Source of the DNA: Marinicella meishanensis
GTDB lineage: Bacteria; Pseudomonadota; Gammaproteobacteria; Xanthomonadales; Marinicellaceae
Direction of reading: 5' to 3'
NCBI RefSeq assembly: GCF_019931145.1
Contig: NZ_JAIOUV010000008.1
Coordinates: 62,001-126,000, forward strand
DNA: 64,000 nucleotides
Of the stretch, positions 45,203 to 53,770 are shown in pieces. Every line of letters starts with the position of its first letter. Within the stretch, counting starts at the first letter, position 1. The translations under genes were made by a program, and so were the position numbers. The notes under the pieces were generated by a model, which was not told the origin of the DNA, searched no databases, and worked only from the letters and a program-made list of their open reading frames with translations.

Positions 45203-47611
45203 TTATTTTTCACCCAGTTCCATTTTTCTGATGTCATCGGCCACGGACAGGGTTTGGTGGTCCTCGACACCAAATAATTCAACGAATTGGGTGTGTAACA
45301 TCCTCATCTGAGCCAGCGCCTCCGGGTGCGCTTGCAGGTAACCCAGCCAAATGCCGATGGCTTTGATTTCTAAGTACAGGCGGCTGTCTTCGCCAAACCA
45401 CTGCTGGGCATGGCTAAGGGACTCGTTCACCAATGGTCCGGCTGGATTGAAACGTTCAGTTTCGCGGTAAAAATGCAACAAATCAATGGCTGCCCTGAGT
45501 CGTGAATGGTGGTCACTGGGGTGGTGCGTGCTCACCAGCTCAAGAATCGTCCGAAAGGCCTCCTCAGCGGCATCAGTTTGCCCGCTGTCTTGCAACGCCC
45601 AAGCCACATATATCTTTTGACCTCGCAAATTGGCAATGCTGAACTCGCCCACTTTTTCATGCACCGCTGCTTCATTGGACTGCAACACCTCCAATGCTTC
45701 TTTGGCTCGTCCGGCCATGATCAAACCCAGGCCCAAATTACTCTTTGTTTTGATGGTACCAATGTGGTTGGGGCCCAAGACATGGTTCATGCGTGGGATG
45801 AGCGCCATCAACTCTTCAATGCCCTGATTTCGTGATTCGACGTCATCTGACAAAGTCAGCTGGGTGCTGCCAGCCGACAAGCTGGTTAAAACACTGTGGT
45901 GGTTTTCATGGTGTTGCTGTTGATAGTAAGTGGCTGCCCGATAATACGCTTCATGAGACTGCTGGCGAGCGAATTTTCGGCTGTGATATTGACCTTCCAC
46001 ATAGGCCATTTGCGCCAACACCTCCGGATCGCCTGTACTGTGTTCCTTGAGTTCATTGAGTTGATCCATCAGTGGTCCAATCTCAGCAAAACGTTCTGTG
46101 CTGATGTGATCTTGGATCAACATGGCCAAGGCAGACAAGTGCAAATCGTGGGCTTCTGGCTCTTCGGCCGGAATGGACAACACCCGATTGAGGTGTTCAC
46201 TGGTCAGTTCGAATTGTTGCTGCTGAGCATGGTAGCGACCCAGCAGCAAATGCACTTGCATCAGTTGCTGCTCGCTGAGCCCTGGCATGCCCAACACCTG
46301 TTCAGCCAAGGACAGTACATGAACATCGTCACTCAAAGCCTGATGGGTGGTCAACAATTGAATCGCCAAATCCTTTTTGGTCTCCTCTGACAGCACTGGA
46401 TCGGTTAAGATGAGTTCATTGGCCAGTTTCAACCCATCAACCAATTTGACACTGCGCCCATCTTCATAGGGTGTGATGCTCAAAAACGATTGGGCGATGA
46501 TGTCATTGATGGTTTGGGTTTGTTGCTGGGCTTGTCTGATGCGCCAATTGTTGTAAAGACTGAGCACTGTGATGCCGATGAGCAAAGCAAAACTCAATAC
46601 CAGTGTCATTCGCTTGGCCTGCTTCAGGGGCGCTTGTTGAATTCTGGTGACTTGTGCACTCACTTGTTGAATCGTTGGCCTTTGTTCAGCTTGTGGGCTG
46701 AGCATCGTAGCAATCAAGCTTTGCCATGCTTTGGGCACACCCAAATCGATGGCTCCAGATGCCAAATCTGTCATGTGCCTTTTGACCTGTCCTTCATCAA
46801 CATCAATCAAAGGGTGCTGACCAAGCAATATTTCTGCAAACAACAGGCCCAAAGCAAACACGTCAGCTGGCTGGCTGTTACCCGCCCCCTCGAATTGTTC
46901 TGGTGCCATTGCCATGGGGCTGGCTTGGGTGGCTTCACCAGGCTTCAGGTCTTGGGCGCCATGTCGACTGGAACCAAAATCCAACAAGATGGCACCACGG
47001 TTTGGCTGTAACATCACATTCAGGGATTTGATGTCGCCATGAACCACCGCGCATTCATGGGTGGCTTTGACCGCTTGAGTCAATTGATTGATGATGCCGA
47101 TCTGCTCGTCTTGATTTAAACCCGTGCTGAGGATGCGGTCATACAAAACCTCTCCGTTCAAATAATCCGACCAATAACCGGATACACCTTGGTCGGTGGC
47201 TGCGCCATGGATGGCCAGCACATGCGGGTTGCGCACCGTGGCCATCAGTCGGGCTTCTTGTAAAAACTCATCCTCTGAGATGTGCAGGCGACTGTGTGAA
47301 TTCAGGAACTTGACCGCCACTTCTGCTTGTAAGATGCGGTCAAATGCTTTGTAGACTGAACCAAAACCACCGGCACCAATTTTCTCAATGATTTCTAAGT
47401 GCGCCCAACGGTCACCGGGTCGAATGGCGTGTTGCAAAAAATCAGCCTGCTTTTGTTTGATGCTGGTGGTGATTTTGGCGATGGCCAACAAGGCCAACAC
47501 CTCATGTTTGGAACTCGATGCTGCAATTGCCCCCATGTCCACATCCATGTGGGTGCCTTGATCGATGGCATGGATCAATTGTTCTTTGGTGGTTATTTTT
47601 ATGTCATTCAT
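45203..47611 (-). CDS. transmembrane Ser/Thr protein kinase with TPR-like C-terminal half
   Basis: 802 aa. An N-terminal helical region of 70 residues is followed by a Hanks kinase domain: GAGGFG at 79-84, ATP lysine K101 (VAVKFL), catalytic HGDIKSLN at 191-198 (HGD in place of HRD), DFG 211-213 and APE 236-238. One membrane helix at about 335-353 leads to a 440-residue, mostly helical part with TPR-like pairs (YHAQQQQFELTSEHLNRVL, LGLGLIMAGRAKEALEVL). It lies 101 bp downstream of an ECF sigma gene and likely regulates it by phosphorylation, as known for kinase-linked ECF groups. Start chosen at ATG; TTG at 47695 would add residues overlapping nothing conserved. Confidence 0.88.
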   Translation of the reverse strand: MNDIKITTKEQLIHAIDQGTHMDVDMGAIAASSSKHEVLALLAIAKITTSIKQKQADFLQHAIRPGDRWAHLEIIEKIGAGGFGSVYKAFDRILQAEVAVKFLNSHSRLHISEDEFLQEARLMATVRNPHVLAIHGAATDQGVSGYWSDYLNGEVLYDRILSTGLNQDEQIGIINQLTQAVKATHECAVVHGDIKSLNVMLQPNRGAILLDFGSSRHGAQDLKPGEATQASPMAMAPEQFEGAGNSQPADVFALGLLFAEILLGQHPLIDVDEGQVKRHMTDLASGAIDLGVPKAWQSLIATMLSPQAEQRPTIQQVSAQVTRIQQAPLKQAKRMTLVLSFALLIGITVLSLYNNWRIRQAQQQTQTINDIIAQSFLSITPYEDGRSVKLVDGLKLANELILTDPVLSEETKKDLAIQLLTTHQALSDDVHVLSLAEQVLGMPGLSEQQLMQVHLLLGRYHAQQQQFELTSEHLNRVLSIPAEEPEAHDLHLSALAMLIQDHISTERFAEIGPLMDQLNELKEHSTGDPEVLAQMAYVEGQYHSRKFARQQSHEAYYRAATYYQQQHHENHHSVLTSLSAGSTQLTLSDDVESRNQGIEELMALIPRMNHVLGPNHIGTIKTKSNLGLGLIMAGRAKEALEVLQSNEAAVHEKVGEFSIANLRGQKIYVAWALQDSGQTDAAEEAFRTILELVSTHHPSDHHSRLRAAIDLLHFYRETERFNPAGPLVNESLSHAQQWFGEDSRLYLEIKAIGIWLGYLQAHPEALAQMRMLHTQFVELFGVEDHQTLSVADDIRKMELGEK

Positions 47612-47712
47612 GCCGTTTGAGATATTGTTGGGGTCTGAGAATCTGGATTTGGGTGGGTCATGTCGATGGATGCGACTTTCCCAAAAACCGAACAAAAAAG
47701 TTCAATCAGACA

Positions 47713-48273
47713 TCAATCCTCATGGTCTTTGGCCATGATCTTGGCCAGTTTGTTCACTGCCCGCTTGAAATAAACCCGTGCCGCATCCGGGCTTTTGCGG
47801 TCGGTCAGCTCGGCTATTTCTTGGTGCGACATACCAAATTCCAAACGCATGATGACCACATGCTTTTCAGCTTCACTGAGTTGATCAATGGCCGCATCAT
47901 AAGCCATCATGGCATGAAGGTCTTCTTCATAAGCCATGCGTTCATCATGGGTGAATTGTGTGGTAAGGGCCACTTGGAACAACTTGTTTTTGCGCAGCTC
48001 TTGTTTGACCTGGTTCAAAAAAATCTGCCGCAGGTAACAAAAAAAGGCACCGGGGTTGTCCGCCTTCAATTGGTCGTGATTTTTAAAAGCCAAGGCCAAG
48101 GTGTCTTGTACCAAATCCCGGGTTTCCAGGTGGTTGCGTGCGTGATGCGGGACCCTGCCATGCGCCCATTTCAACAGAATTGGGCCAAACATGTCCATCA
48201 GTCCATTGCTGGCAGTCGAATGCCCTGCTTTGAACCCATCAATCAAACGCATGGTTGTGGACAATGGATGCAT
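47713..48273 (-). CDS. ECF-type sigma factor paired with a Ser/Thr kinase
   Basis: 186 aa. Region 2: NHLETRDLVQDTLALAFKNH and GAFFCYLRQIFLNQVKQELR. Region 4: LSEAEKHVVIMRLEFGMSHQ and a helix-turn-helix ending RVYFKRAVNKLAKIM. It has no adjacent anti-sigma gene; its neighbour is the transmembrane kinase, so control by phosphorylation is likely. The ATG at 48273 follows AGGG by 6 nt. Its targets are unknown but the 15-kb exoprotein run starts right after the kinase gene and is the obvious candidate. Confidence 0.88.
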   Translation of the reverse strand: MHPLSTTMRLIDGFKAGHSTASNGLMDMFGPILLKWAHGRVPHHARNHLETRDLVQDTLALAFKNHDQLKADNPGAFFCYLRQIFLNQVKQELRKNKLFQVALTTQFTHDERMAYEEDLHAMMAYDAAIDQLSEAEKHVVIMRLEFGMSHQEIAELTDRKSPDAARVYFKRAVNKLAKIMAKDHED

Positions 48274-48354
48274 GATCTGCCCTAACAAAGAGGAAAATTC
48301 GTTTCAGTTTAAAGCTTTTCCAGCCTGAATTGGGATTATTTTTATCGACTGATT

Positions 48355-48404
48355 CGAAACACCATTGTGGGAACCGCAGCGTCCTTTTTTTCAATGGTGT
48401 TTCG
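48355..48404. promoter_or_regulatory. 13-bp perfect inverted repeat upstream of the sigma gene
   Basis: CGAAACACCATTG at 48355-48367 and CAATGGTGTTTCG at 48392-48404, separated by 24 bp that include seven T. It lies between the mmsB end and the sigma gene start. It could be a protein-binding site or a cruciform; the T-run is inside the loop, so it is not a normal terminator. Confidence 0.6.
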
Positions 48405-48446
48405 TTACGACAGCCATATCCATGACTGTCTATATTGATATGTTGA

Positions 48447-49343
48447 TTATGACTGTGTTTTTTTTAACAATTGCAAAATGCTGGAAAAATCCAACTTGCC
48501 GGCACCGCCGGCGCGGTGAATTTGGTACAGCTGCGTGGCCAAAGATCCCAGGGGGGTGGCGCTGCCTGATTGGGCGGCCAACTCTTGTGACAAGCCCAAA
48601 TCTTTGCTCATCAAATCGACCATGAAGCCACCTTGGTAATCCTTGCTGGCCGGCACATTGGGCATGACATTGGGGTACGGGTTGTACACCTGCAATGACC
48701 AATTGTTGCCCGAACTGGCTTTCATGATTTCCGACATCACCGCCGGATCCAAACCTTGTTGAGCGCCCATGTTCAAGGCTTCGGCGGTGCCGATCATGTG
48801 GATGGCCAACAACATGTTGTTGCAGATTTTGGCCACTTGTCCGGCCCCTGATGCACCGGCATAAAAGATGTTGCGACCCATGGCAGTGAGCACGGTTTTG
48901 GCCGCTTCAAAATGGGCTTGTTGGCCACCACAAATGAAGGTCAGGGTGCCGGCTTCGGCCGCTGCTGTGCCACCGGAAACCGGGGCATCGATCATGGCAA
49001 TGCCTTGTTGCTCACAGGCTTTGGCCACGGCCCGGGCATCATCGGCCGCAATGGTCGAAGAATCGATGATCAACACGTCTTTTTTCAGGTGATTGATCAG
49101 ACCCTTGCTGCCAATGTACAATGATTTCACGATGGCGCCGTTGGGCAGCATCGAAATGATGACATCGGCCTCTTTGACGGCATCGGTGGCGCTGCCGGCG
49201 GTGTTGGCACCGGCGGCCTTGAGCTCGGCCACGGCGTCTTGGTTCAGGTCATAAACCGTGACCTTGAAGTTTTTCTTGATGAGGTTTTTCGCCATGGGAC
49301 CACCCATGTTACCCAAACCGATGAATGCGATGTTTTGACTCAT
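48447..49343 (-). CDS. mmsB: 3-hydroxyisobutyrate dehydrogenase
   Basis: 298 aa. N-terminal dinucleotide fold IAFIGLGNMGGPMAKNL, substrate motif DAPVSGGTAAAEAGTL, and catalytic lysine in GAGQVAKICNNMLLAIH. The C-terminal helices (GLDPAVMSEIMKASSGNNW) complete the beta-hydroxyacid dehydrogenase family. It oxidises 3-hydroxyisobutyrate to methylmalonate semialdehyde, the step before MmsA. It is the last gene of the valine operon, 10 bp after the hydrolase gene. An in-frame start upstream would overlap that gene. A damaged copy of its 3' end lies at 29526-29737. Confidence 0.95.
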   Translation of the reverse strand: MSQNIAFIGLGNMGGPMAKNLIKKNFKVTVYDLNQDAVAELKAAGANTAGSATDAVKEADVIISMLPNGAIVKSLYIGSKGLINHLKKDVLIIDSSTIAADDARAVAKACEQQGIAMIDAPVSGGTAAAEAGTLTFICGGQQAHFEAAKTVLTAMGRNIFYAGASGAGQVAKICNNMLLAIHMIGTAEALNMGAQQGLDPAVMSEIMKASSGNNWSLQVYNPYPNVMPNVPASKDYQGGFMVDLMSKDLGLSQELAAQSGSATPLGSLATQLYQIHRAGGAGKLDFSSILQLLKKTQS

Positions 49344-49353
49344 GATGATTCCA

Positions 49354-50460
49354 TTATAACGTTTTTGGTGGGCTAAAAAAGGCGGCCACGTCGGCTGGCG
49401 TGATGTCAGCCACAGATTGGGCCTGCCATTGGGGTTGGTTGTCTTTGTCAATCAACAAGGCCCGAATGCCTTCGGCCAAGTCTGGGTGCATGGCACATTG
49501 AGTCGACACGATCAATTCCATGGCAAACACCTGCGACAAACTCATGTGCTTGGCCCGTTTGATTTGTTCGCGCACCAGGTGCAAGGTCATGGGGCAACCA
49601 TGGATCAAACCCTTGGCGGCCAATCCCAGCCACTTGTCGTCGGTTTCCAGCTCTTTGAACTGCTGTACCACATCGACCAAGTCCACTGGCGCCATCAGTT
49701 CATTGATCAATTCATAATTCACCCACAAGGCCGATTCATGCACGCGTTGCTCCATTTGCACCGATTGGATGGCTTCGGTGATGCCTGCATGGGTACCATC
49801 TGACGCCAAAATGGCCAGTTGTAAATTAGCCAAATCTTCGGTCGCCACGGCGTGGTCAGCCAATCGGGTGAACAAGGCATCGGCGGCATTCATGCGCGCG
49901 CCGGTCATGCCCAAAAACTCGGCACACCGTCCGGGCATGCGATTGAAAAACCAAGACGCACCGACATCGGGATACAAACCAATGGTCACTTCAGGCATGG
50001 CGATCATCGAGCGTTCGGTGACGATGCGGTGCGAGCCGCCGACTGCCACCCCCAAACCGCCACCCATGACAATGCCATCGGCGTAGATGATCACCGGTTT
50101 GGCATAGCGGTGAATGGTTTGGTCCAGCTGGTATTCCTTGCTGAAAAACTCATGGGCTTTGGCGGGCACTTCGCCGGCTGGGGTGGCCTGCATGGAGTGG
50201 TACAACATCACCACGTCGCCACCGGCACAAAAGGCTTTGTCACCGGCCCCTTCAATCCACACCGCTTTGATGTGCTCATCGCTGGCCCAGTCATCCAACA
50301 AGGCCTGCATCGCTTCAATCATGTCGGTGGACAATGCATTCAGCGCTTTGGGCTTGTCCAACACGATTTTGCCCAAACCACCGAATTCGGCCTCAACCAC
50401 TTTGTATTGAATCGCTTCGCTCAAAGCATGGGCTTGTTCTGTGACCACTGATTCTGCCAT
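49354..50460 (-). CDS. 3-hydroxyisobutyryl-CoA hydrolase
   Basis: 368 aa, typical for this branch of the crotonase family, which is longer than simple enoyl-CoA hydratases. Oxyanion-hole motifs are GAGDKAFCAGGDVVMLYHS and DGIVMGGGLGVAVGGSHRI, and the catalytic acid probably lies in MPEVTIGLYPDVGASWFFNR. It releases 3-hydroxyisobutyrate from its CoA ester in valine breakdown. Its neighbours (acyl-CoA dehydrogenase, MmsB, MmsA) confirm the pathway. Its ATG overlaps the stop of the dehydrogenase gene (TGATG). Confidence 0.9.
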   Translation of the reverse strand: MAESVVTEQAHALSEAIQYKVVEAEFGGLGKIVLDKPKALNALSTDMIEAMQALLDDWASDEHIKAVWIEGAGDKAFCAGGDVVMLYHSMQATPAGEVPAKAHEFFSKEYQLDQTIHRYAKPVIIYADGIVMGGGLGVAVGGSHRIVTERSMIAMPEVTIGLYPDVGASWFFNRMPGRCAEFLGMTGARMNAADALFTRLADHAVATEDLANLQLAILASDGTHAGITEAIQSVQMEQRVHESALWVNYELINELMAPVDLVDVVQQFKELETDDKWLGLAAKGLIHGCPMTLHLVREQIKRAKHMSLSQVFAMELIVSTQCAMHPDLAEGIRALLIDKDNQPQWQAQSVADITPADVAAFFSPPKTL

Positions 50461-51635
50461 CAGATGATCACCTCGGTGGCCCCTTCCTGCAGGATCTTGC
50501 GGGAAATGATCAGGCGCATGATTTCATTGGTGCCTTCCAGGATGCGGTGCACCCGGGTGTCACGCAGATGGCGTTCCAGCGGATATTCTTTGATGTAACC
50601 ATAGCCCCCATGCAACTGCAAAGCTTCGTCACAAATTTGAAAACACACGTCGGTGGCAAAGCGTTTGGCCATGGCACAATAAGCCGTGGCCTGGGGGTCT
50701 TTGTGGTCCAATTTGTGGGCCGCCAACCGCACCATCTGGCGCGCCGCGATCAACTCAGTCAGCATGTCAGCCAGTTTGAATTGGAGGGCTTGGAAAGATG
50801 CCAGGGTTTTGCCAAACTGCTTGCGTTCCAACATATAAGCTTGGGCTTGATTCAAAGCCGCCTGCGCCGTGCCCAAAGAACACGAAGCAATGTTGATGCG
50901 GCCGCCGTCCAAACCTTTCATGGCAAATTTAAAGCCTTCCCCTTCTTGGCCAATCAAATTCCCGGCAGGGATGATCACGTCTTCAAAGGTGATCAGGCGG
51001 GTGGGTTGTGAGTTCCAACCCATTTTGTCTTCTTTTTTGCCATACGAGATGCCCTCGGCATCGGCTGGCACCATGAAACAAGACACGCCTCTGGGTCCGT
51101 CTTCACCGGTGCGGGCCATGACGATCAGGATGTCGGTGGAACCGGCCCCAGAAATGAAGGTTTTGCTGCCATTGAGCACGTATTGTTGATTGCCATTGGC
51201 ATCGGTGGTTTTGTTGGCGGTGGTTTTCAGGTTGCCGGCATCCGAACCATGACCAGGCTCGGTCAGGCAATAAGAGGCCAACAACTCACCTGAGGTCAGT
51301 TTGGTGCCCCACTCTTCGGCCAAGGCTTCACTGCCAAAGGAGGTCAGCATCCAGGCACACATGTTGTGGATGGTCAAAAAAGCGGTGGTTGAGGTGCAAT
51401 GCTTGGACATCTCTTCGAAAATCAATGACGCGTCCAAGCGACTCAATCCCAAGCCGCCGTATTGTTCGGGTGAATAGATGCCCAAGAACCCCAATTCGCC
51501 GGTATTCTTGATCACATCCACCGGGAAATGACTGGTTTCGTCCCAATGCGCGGCGTGCGGCGCCATTTCACTGCTGGCATATTCTTTGGCCGCGTCGACA
51601 AAGGCCTGTTGGTCTTCATTCAGTTCAAAATTCAT
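50460..51635 (-). CDS. acyl-CoA dehydrogenase, probably isobutyryl-CoA dehydrogenase
   Basis: 391 aa, standard for the family. FAD and substrate motifs: YCLTEPGHGSDAGNL, FISGAGSTDILIVMART, QLHGGYGYIKEYPLERHLRD and RILEGTNEIMRLIISR with the catalytic glutamate. It would oxidise isobutyryl-CoA to methacrylyl-CoA. The chain-length preference is inferred from the mms operon. No enoyl-CoA hydratase specific for methacrylyl-CoA is visible in the operon besides the hydrolase, so that step must be supplied elsewhere. It begins 12 bp after mmsA. Confidence 0.93.
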   Translation of the reverse strand: MNFELNEDQQAFVDAAKEYASSEMAPHAAHWDETSHFPVDVIKNTGELGFLGIYSPEQYGGLGLSRLDASLIFEEMSKHCTSTTAFLTIHNMCAWMLTSFGSEALAEEWGTKLTSGELLASYCLTEPGHGSDAGNLKTTANKTTDANGNQQYVLNGSKTFISGAGSTDILIVMARTGEDGPRGVSCFMVPADAEGISYGKKEDKMGWNSQPTRLITFEDVIIPAGNLIGQEGEGFKFAMKGLDGGRINIASCSLGTAQAALNQAQAYMLERKQFGKTLASFQALQFKLADMLTELIAARQMVRLAAHKLDHKDPQATAYCAMAKRFATDVCFQICDEALQLHGGYGYIKEYPLERHLRDTRVHRILEGTNEIMRLIISRKILQEGATEVII

Positions 51636-51647
51636 GCTCGCCCCTGT

Positions 51648-53144
51648 TTATAAGTTGATGGTGGCGTTGGGTGCGGCGTCATCGGGGATGTCCGACTCAA
51701 ACCAACGCGACGTCACGGTTTTGGTTTCGGTGTAGAAGCGCACCGCTTGTTTGCCGTAGGCATGCTGGTCACCATAGAACGATTTCCGCCATCCAGTGAA
51801 CGAGAAAAACGGTAAAGGCACGGGGATGGGGATGTTGATGCCCACTTGGCCCACTTTGATTTCGTGTTGAAACTTACGCGCTGCGGCACCGGATGAGGTG
51901 AACAACGAGGTGCCGTTACCATACGGGTTGTCATTGATCAATTCGATCGCTTCTTCCAAGCTGTCAGCCGTCATCACGCACAACACCGGACCGAAAATTT
52001 CTTCCTGGTAAATGCGCATGTCGGTGGTGACGTGGTGAAACAGGCTGGGGCCCAACCAATTGCCATTGGGGTAGCCTTCAACTTCCAAACCACGGCCATC
52101 CAACAACAGTTCAGCGCCCTCTTCCACCCCTTTGGCGATCAATGATTCGACCCGTGCTTTGGCTTGTGGAGAAATCAATGGGCCATAGAACGACTCGGGG
52201 TTTTTCCAGTAACCGGGTTTCATTTCGGCCATTTTGTTTTTGATCTCACCAATCCATTCCTGGGCCTCACCGACCAACACCGCCACCGAGATGGCCATGC
52301 AACGTTGTCCAGCAGCCCCACAAGCCGAACCGGCGATGTTGTTGATCACTTGGTTTTTGTTGGCATCGGGCATCACCACCATGTGGTTCTTGGCACCGGC
52401 AAAAGCTTGCACGCGTTTCAGGTTGTCGGTTCCGGTTTTGTAAATGTGTTCACCCACCGGCACCGAGCCGACGAAGGAAATGGCTTCGATGTCGGGGTGA
52501 TTCAAGATTTGGTCGACCTGGTCTTTGCCACCGTGCACCACTTGCAGCACGTCTCTGGGGAAACCCGCCTCATAGAACAATTCGGCCAAACGCATGGGGG
52601 TGTTGGGGTCTTGTTCAGATGGTTTCAACACGAAGGTGTTGCCACAAACTATCGCCATCGGAAACATCCACAACGGGATCATGGCCGGAAAATTAAATGG
52701 GGTGATGCCGGCACAAACGCCCAGCGGTTGGATCAGGCTGTAGGTATCGACTTTAGAGGCCACATTTTCCACCGTTTCGCCCATCATCAATGACGGGATG
52801 TTGGCGGCGTGTTCAGCCACTTCAATACCACGCCACACATCGCCCTTGGCGTCTTCTAAATTTTTGCCGGTTTCGGCGGCCAAGATCTCGGCCAATTCAT
52901 CGTGGTGTTCTTTCAACAAATGTTGAAAACTCAACATCATGCGGGCTCGCTTGGTCACCGGCACGTCTTTCCAAGTCTCAAAGGCTTTTTTCGCCGATGC
53001 GATGGCGCGTTCCATTTCATCGCTGGTGGCCAGCGGTACTCGGCTGATCACCTCTTGGGTGGCTGGATCGGTCACATCCATCCAGTCATCGCTTTCACTG
53101 ATGACGGATTGACCGTCAATAAACATGGCAACTTGATTTGTCAT
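51648..53144 (-). CDS. mmsA: CoA-acylating methylmalonate-semialdehyde dehydrogenase
   Basis: 498 aa. The aldehyde dehydrogenase fold has [19 protein letters not shown] typical of Mms[17 protein letters not shown] in the nucleotide site and the active cysteine in [17 protein letters not shown]. The C-terminal [20 protein letters not shown] is also specific to this subfamily. It converts methylmalonate semialdehyde to propionyl-CoA (and malonate semialdehyde to acetyl-CoA). First gene of the operon mmsA, acyl-CoA dehydrogenase, hydrolase, mmsB. AAAGG Shine-Dalgarno. No MmsR regulator gene lies next to it. Confidence 0.96.
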   Translation of the reverse strand: MTNQVAMFIDGQSVISESDDWMDVTDPATQEVISRVPLATSDEMERAIASAKKAFETWKDVPVTKRARMMLSFQHLLKEHHDELAEILAAETGKNLEDAKGDVWRGIEVAEHAANIPSLMMGETVENVASKVDTYSLIQPLGVCAGITPFNFPAMIPLWMFPMAIVCGNTFVLKPSEQDPNTPMRLAELFYEAGFPRDVLQVVHGGKDQVDQILNHPDIEAISFVGSVPVGEHIYKTGTDNLKRVQAFAGAKNHMVVMPDANKNQVINNIAGSACGAAGQRCMAISVAVLVGEAQEWIGEIKNKMAEMKPGYWKNPESFYGPLISPQAKARVESLIAKGVEEGAELLLDGRGLEVEGYPNGNWLGPSLFHHVTTDMRIYQEEIFGPVLCVMTADSLEEAIELINDNPYGNGTSLFTSSGAAARKFQHEIKVGQVGINIPIPVPLPFFSFTGWRKSFYGDQHAYGKQAVRFYTETKTVTSRWFESDIPDDAAPNATINL

Positions 53145-53475
53145 AACTTTACCTTTCGTTGTCGGCGGGCCGCGCCCTGAACCGGTGTGCGTGTCTCACC
53201 ACAACCCAACGCCCGGTTTGGGTGTGGGTTGTGTTGCAAGAAATTAAAATTTCAGAATGTTGTTGTGCGCCCAAACAGGATGTCCCCCTGAGGAAGCCGA
53301 CGGTGCCATCTGACCTCCTAAATTGAGCGCCGGTATTGTACCACCAATGGCGCTTAAAATACATGAGAAGCTGCCTCATCAGCAGCTGTTCAAAGCCACA
53401 CTTTTTTGCACGAATTCACACAATCATAATTTCCGCTCTGTTAGAATCCAAAAAACACACAAAAAGAGCGGAATC
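53145..53475. promoter_or_regulatory. intergenic control region between mmsA and the small lipoprotein
   Basis: 331 bp without a convincing gene. On the mmsA side CACAACCC (53200-53207) and GGGTTGTG (53226-53233) form an inverted repeat with a nested CCAA/TTGG, a possible operator or leader hairpin. On the other side TTCCGCTC (53431-53438) and GAGCGGAA (53466-53473) form an inverted repeat whose right arm covers the Shine-Dalgarno region of the lipoprotein gene, with a TAGAAT -10-like box between the arms. Confidence 0.4.
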
Positions 53476-53709
53476 ATGAACCCAAAAAACACCACACAAG
53501 CCACCTTGATGGCGCTGCTGCTGGCTGGTTGTGCCAGCGATCCCATCGATCCGCTGGACCCGACCAATGCCAACAATCGGGAACTGCAACCCCAGTGCCC
53601 CATCGGTTATGAGCCGGTTTACAGCACCGAGATTGTGATCAAATCAACCGATGACGACAAAAAAACCGGCAAGCCTCGACAAACCTTCAAATGTGAGCCG
53701 ATCAAATAA
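53476..53709 (+). CDS. small lipoprotein, 77 aa
   Basis: MNPKNTTQATLMALLLAGC shows a lipobox at residue 19. The mature part is short and acidic at first (SDPIDPLDPTNANN), then has QCPIGYEPVYSTE and FKCEPIK, giving two cysteines that may form a disulfide. The start has GAGCGG upstream. Family unknown to me. The large amidase gene begins 61 bp downstream with its own -10-like box, so the two need not be cotranscribed. Confidence 0.75.
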   Translation: MNPKNTTQATLMALLLAGCASDPIDPLDPTNANNRELQPQCPIGYEPVYSTEIVIKSTDDDKKTGKPRQTFKCEPIK

Positions 53710-53758
53710 GGCCAGTCAAGCGTGAACCCCGGTGATCTGAAGACCATGGGGTTGTGTG

Positions 53759-53764
53759 TATAAT
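53759..53764 (+). promoter_or_regulatory. -10-like element directly upstream of the amidase gene
   Basis: TATAAT, six bases (GCTGAC), then ATG at 53771. No Shine-Dalgarno. A -35 match at 17 bp is poor. Confidence 0.5.
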
Positions 53765-53770
53765 GCTGAC

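Noticed and set aside
46490-47011. 173-aa plus-strand ORF inside the kinase gene
   Set aside because: Antisense shadow of the kinase domain and membrane helix.
53145-53379. Minus-strand ORF upstream of mmsA
   Set aside because: No start signal or homology; it overlaps the inverted repeats of the control region.
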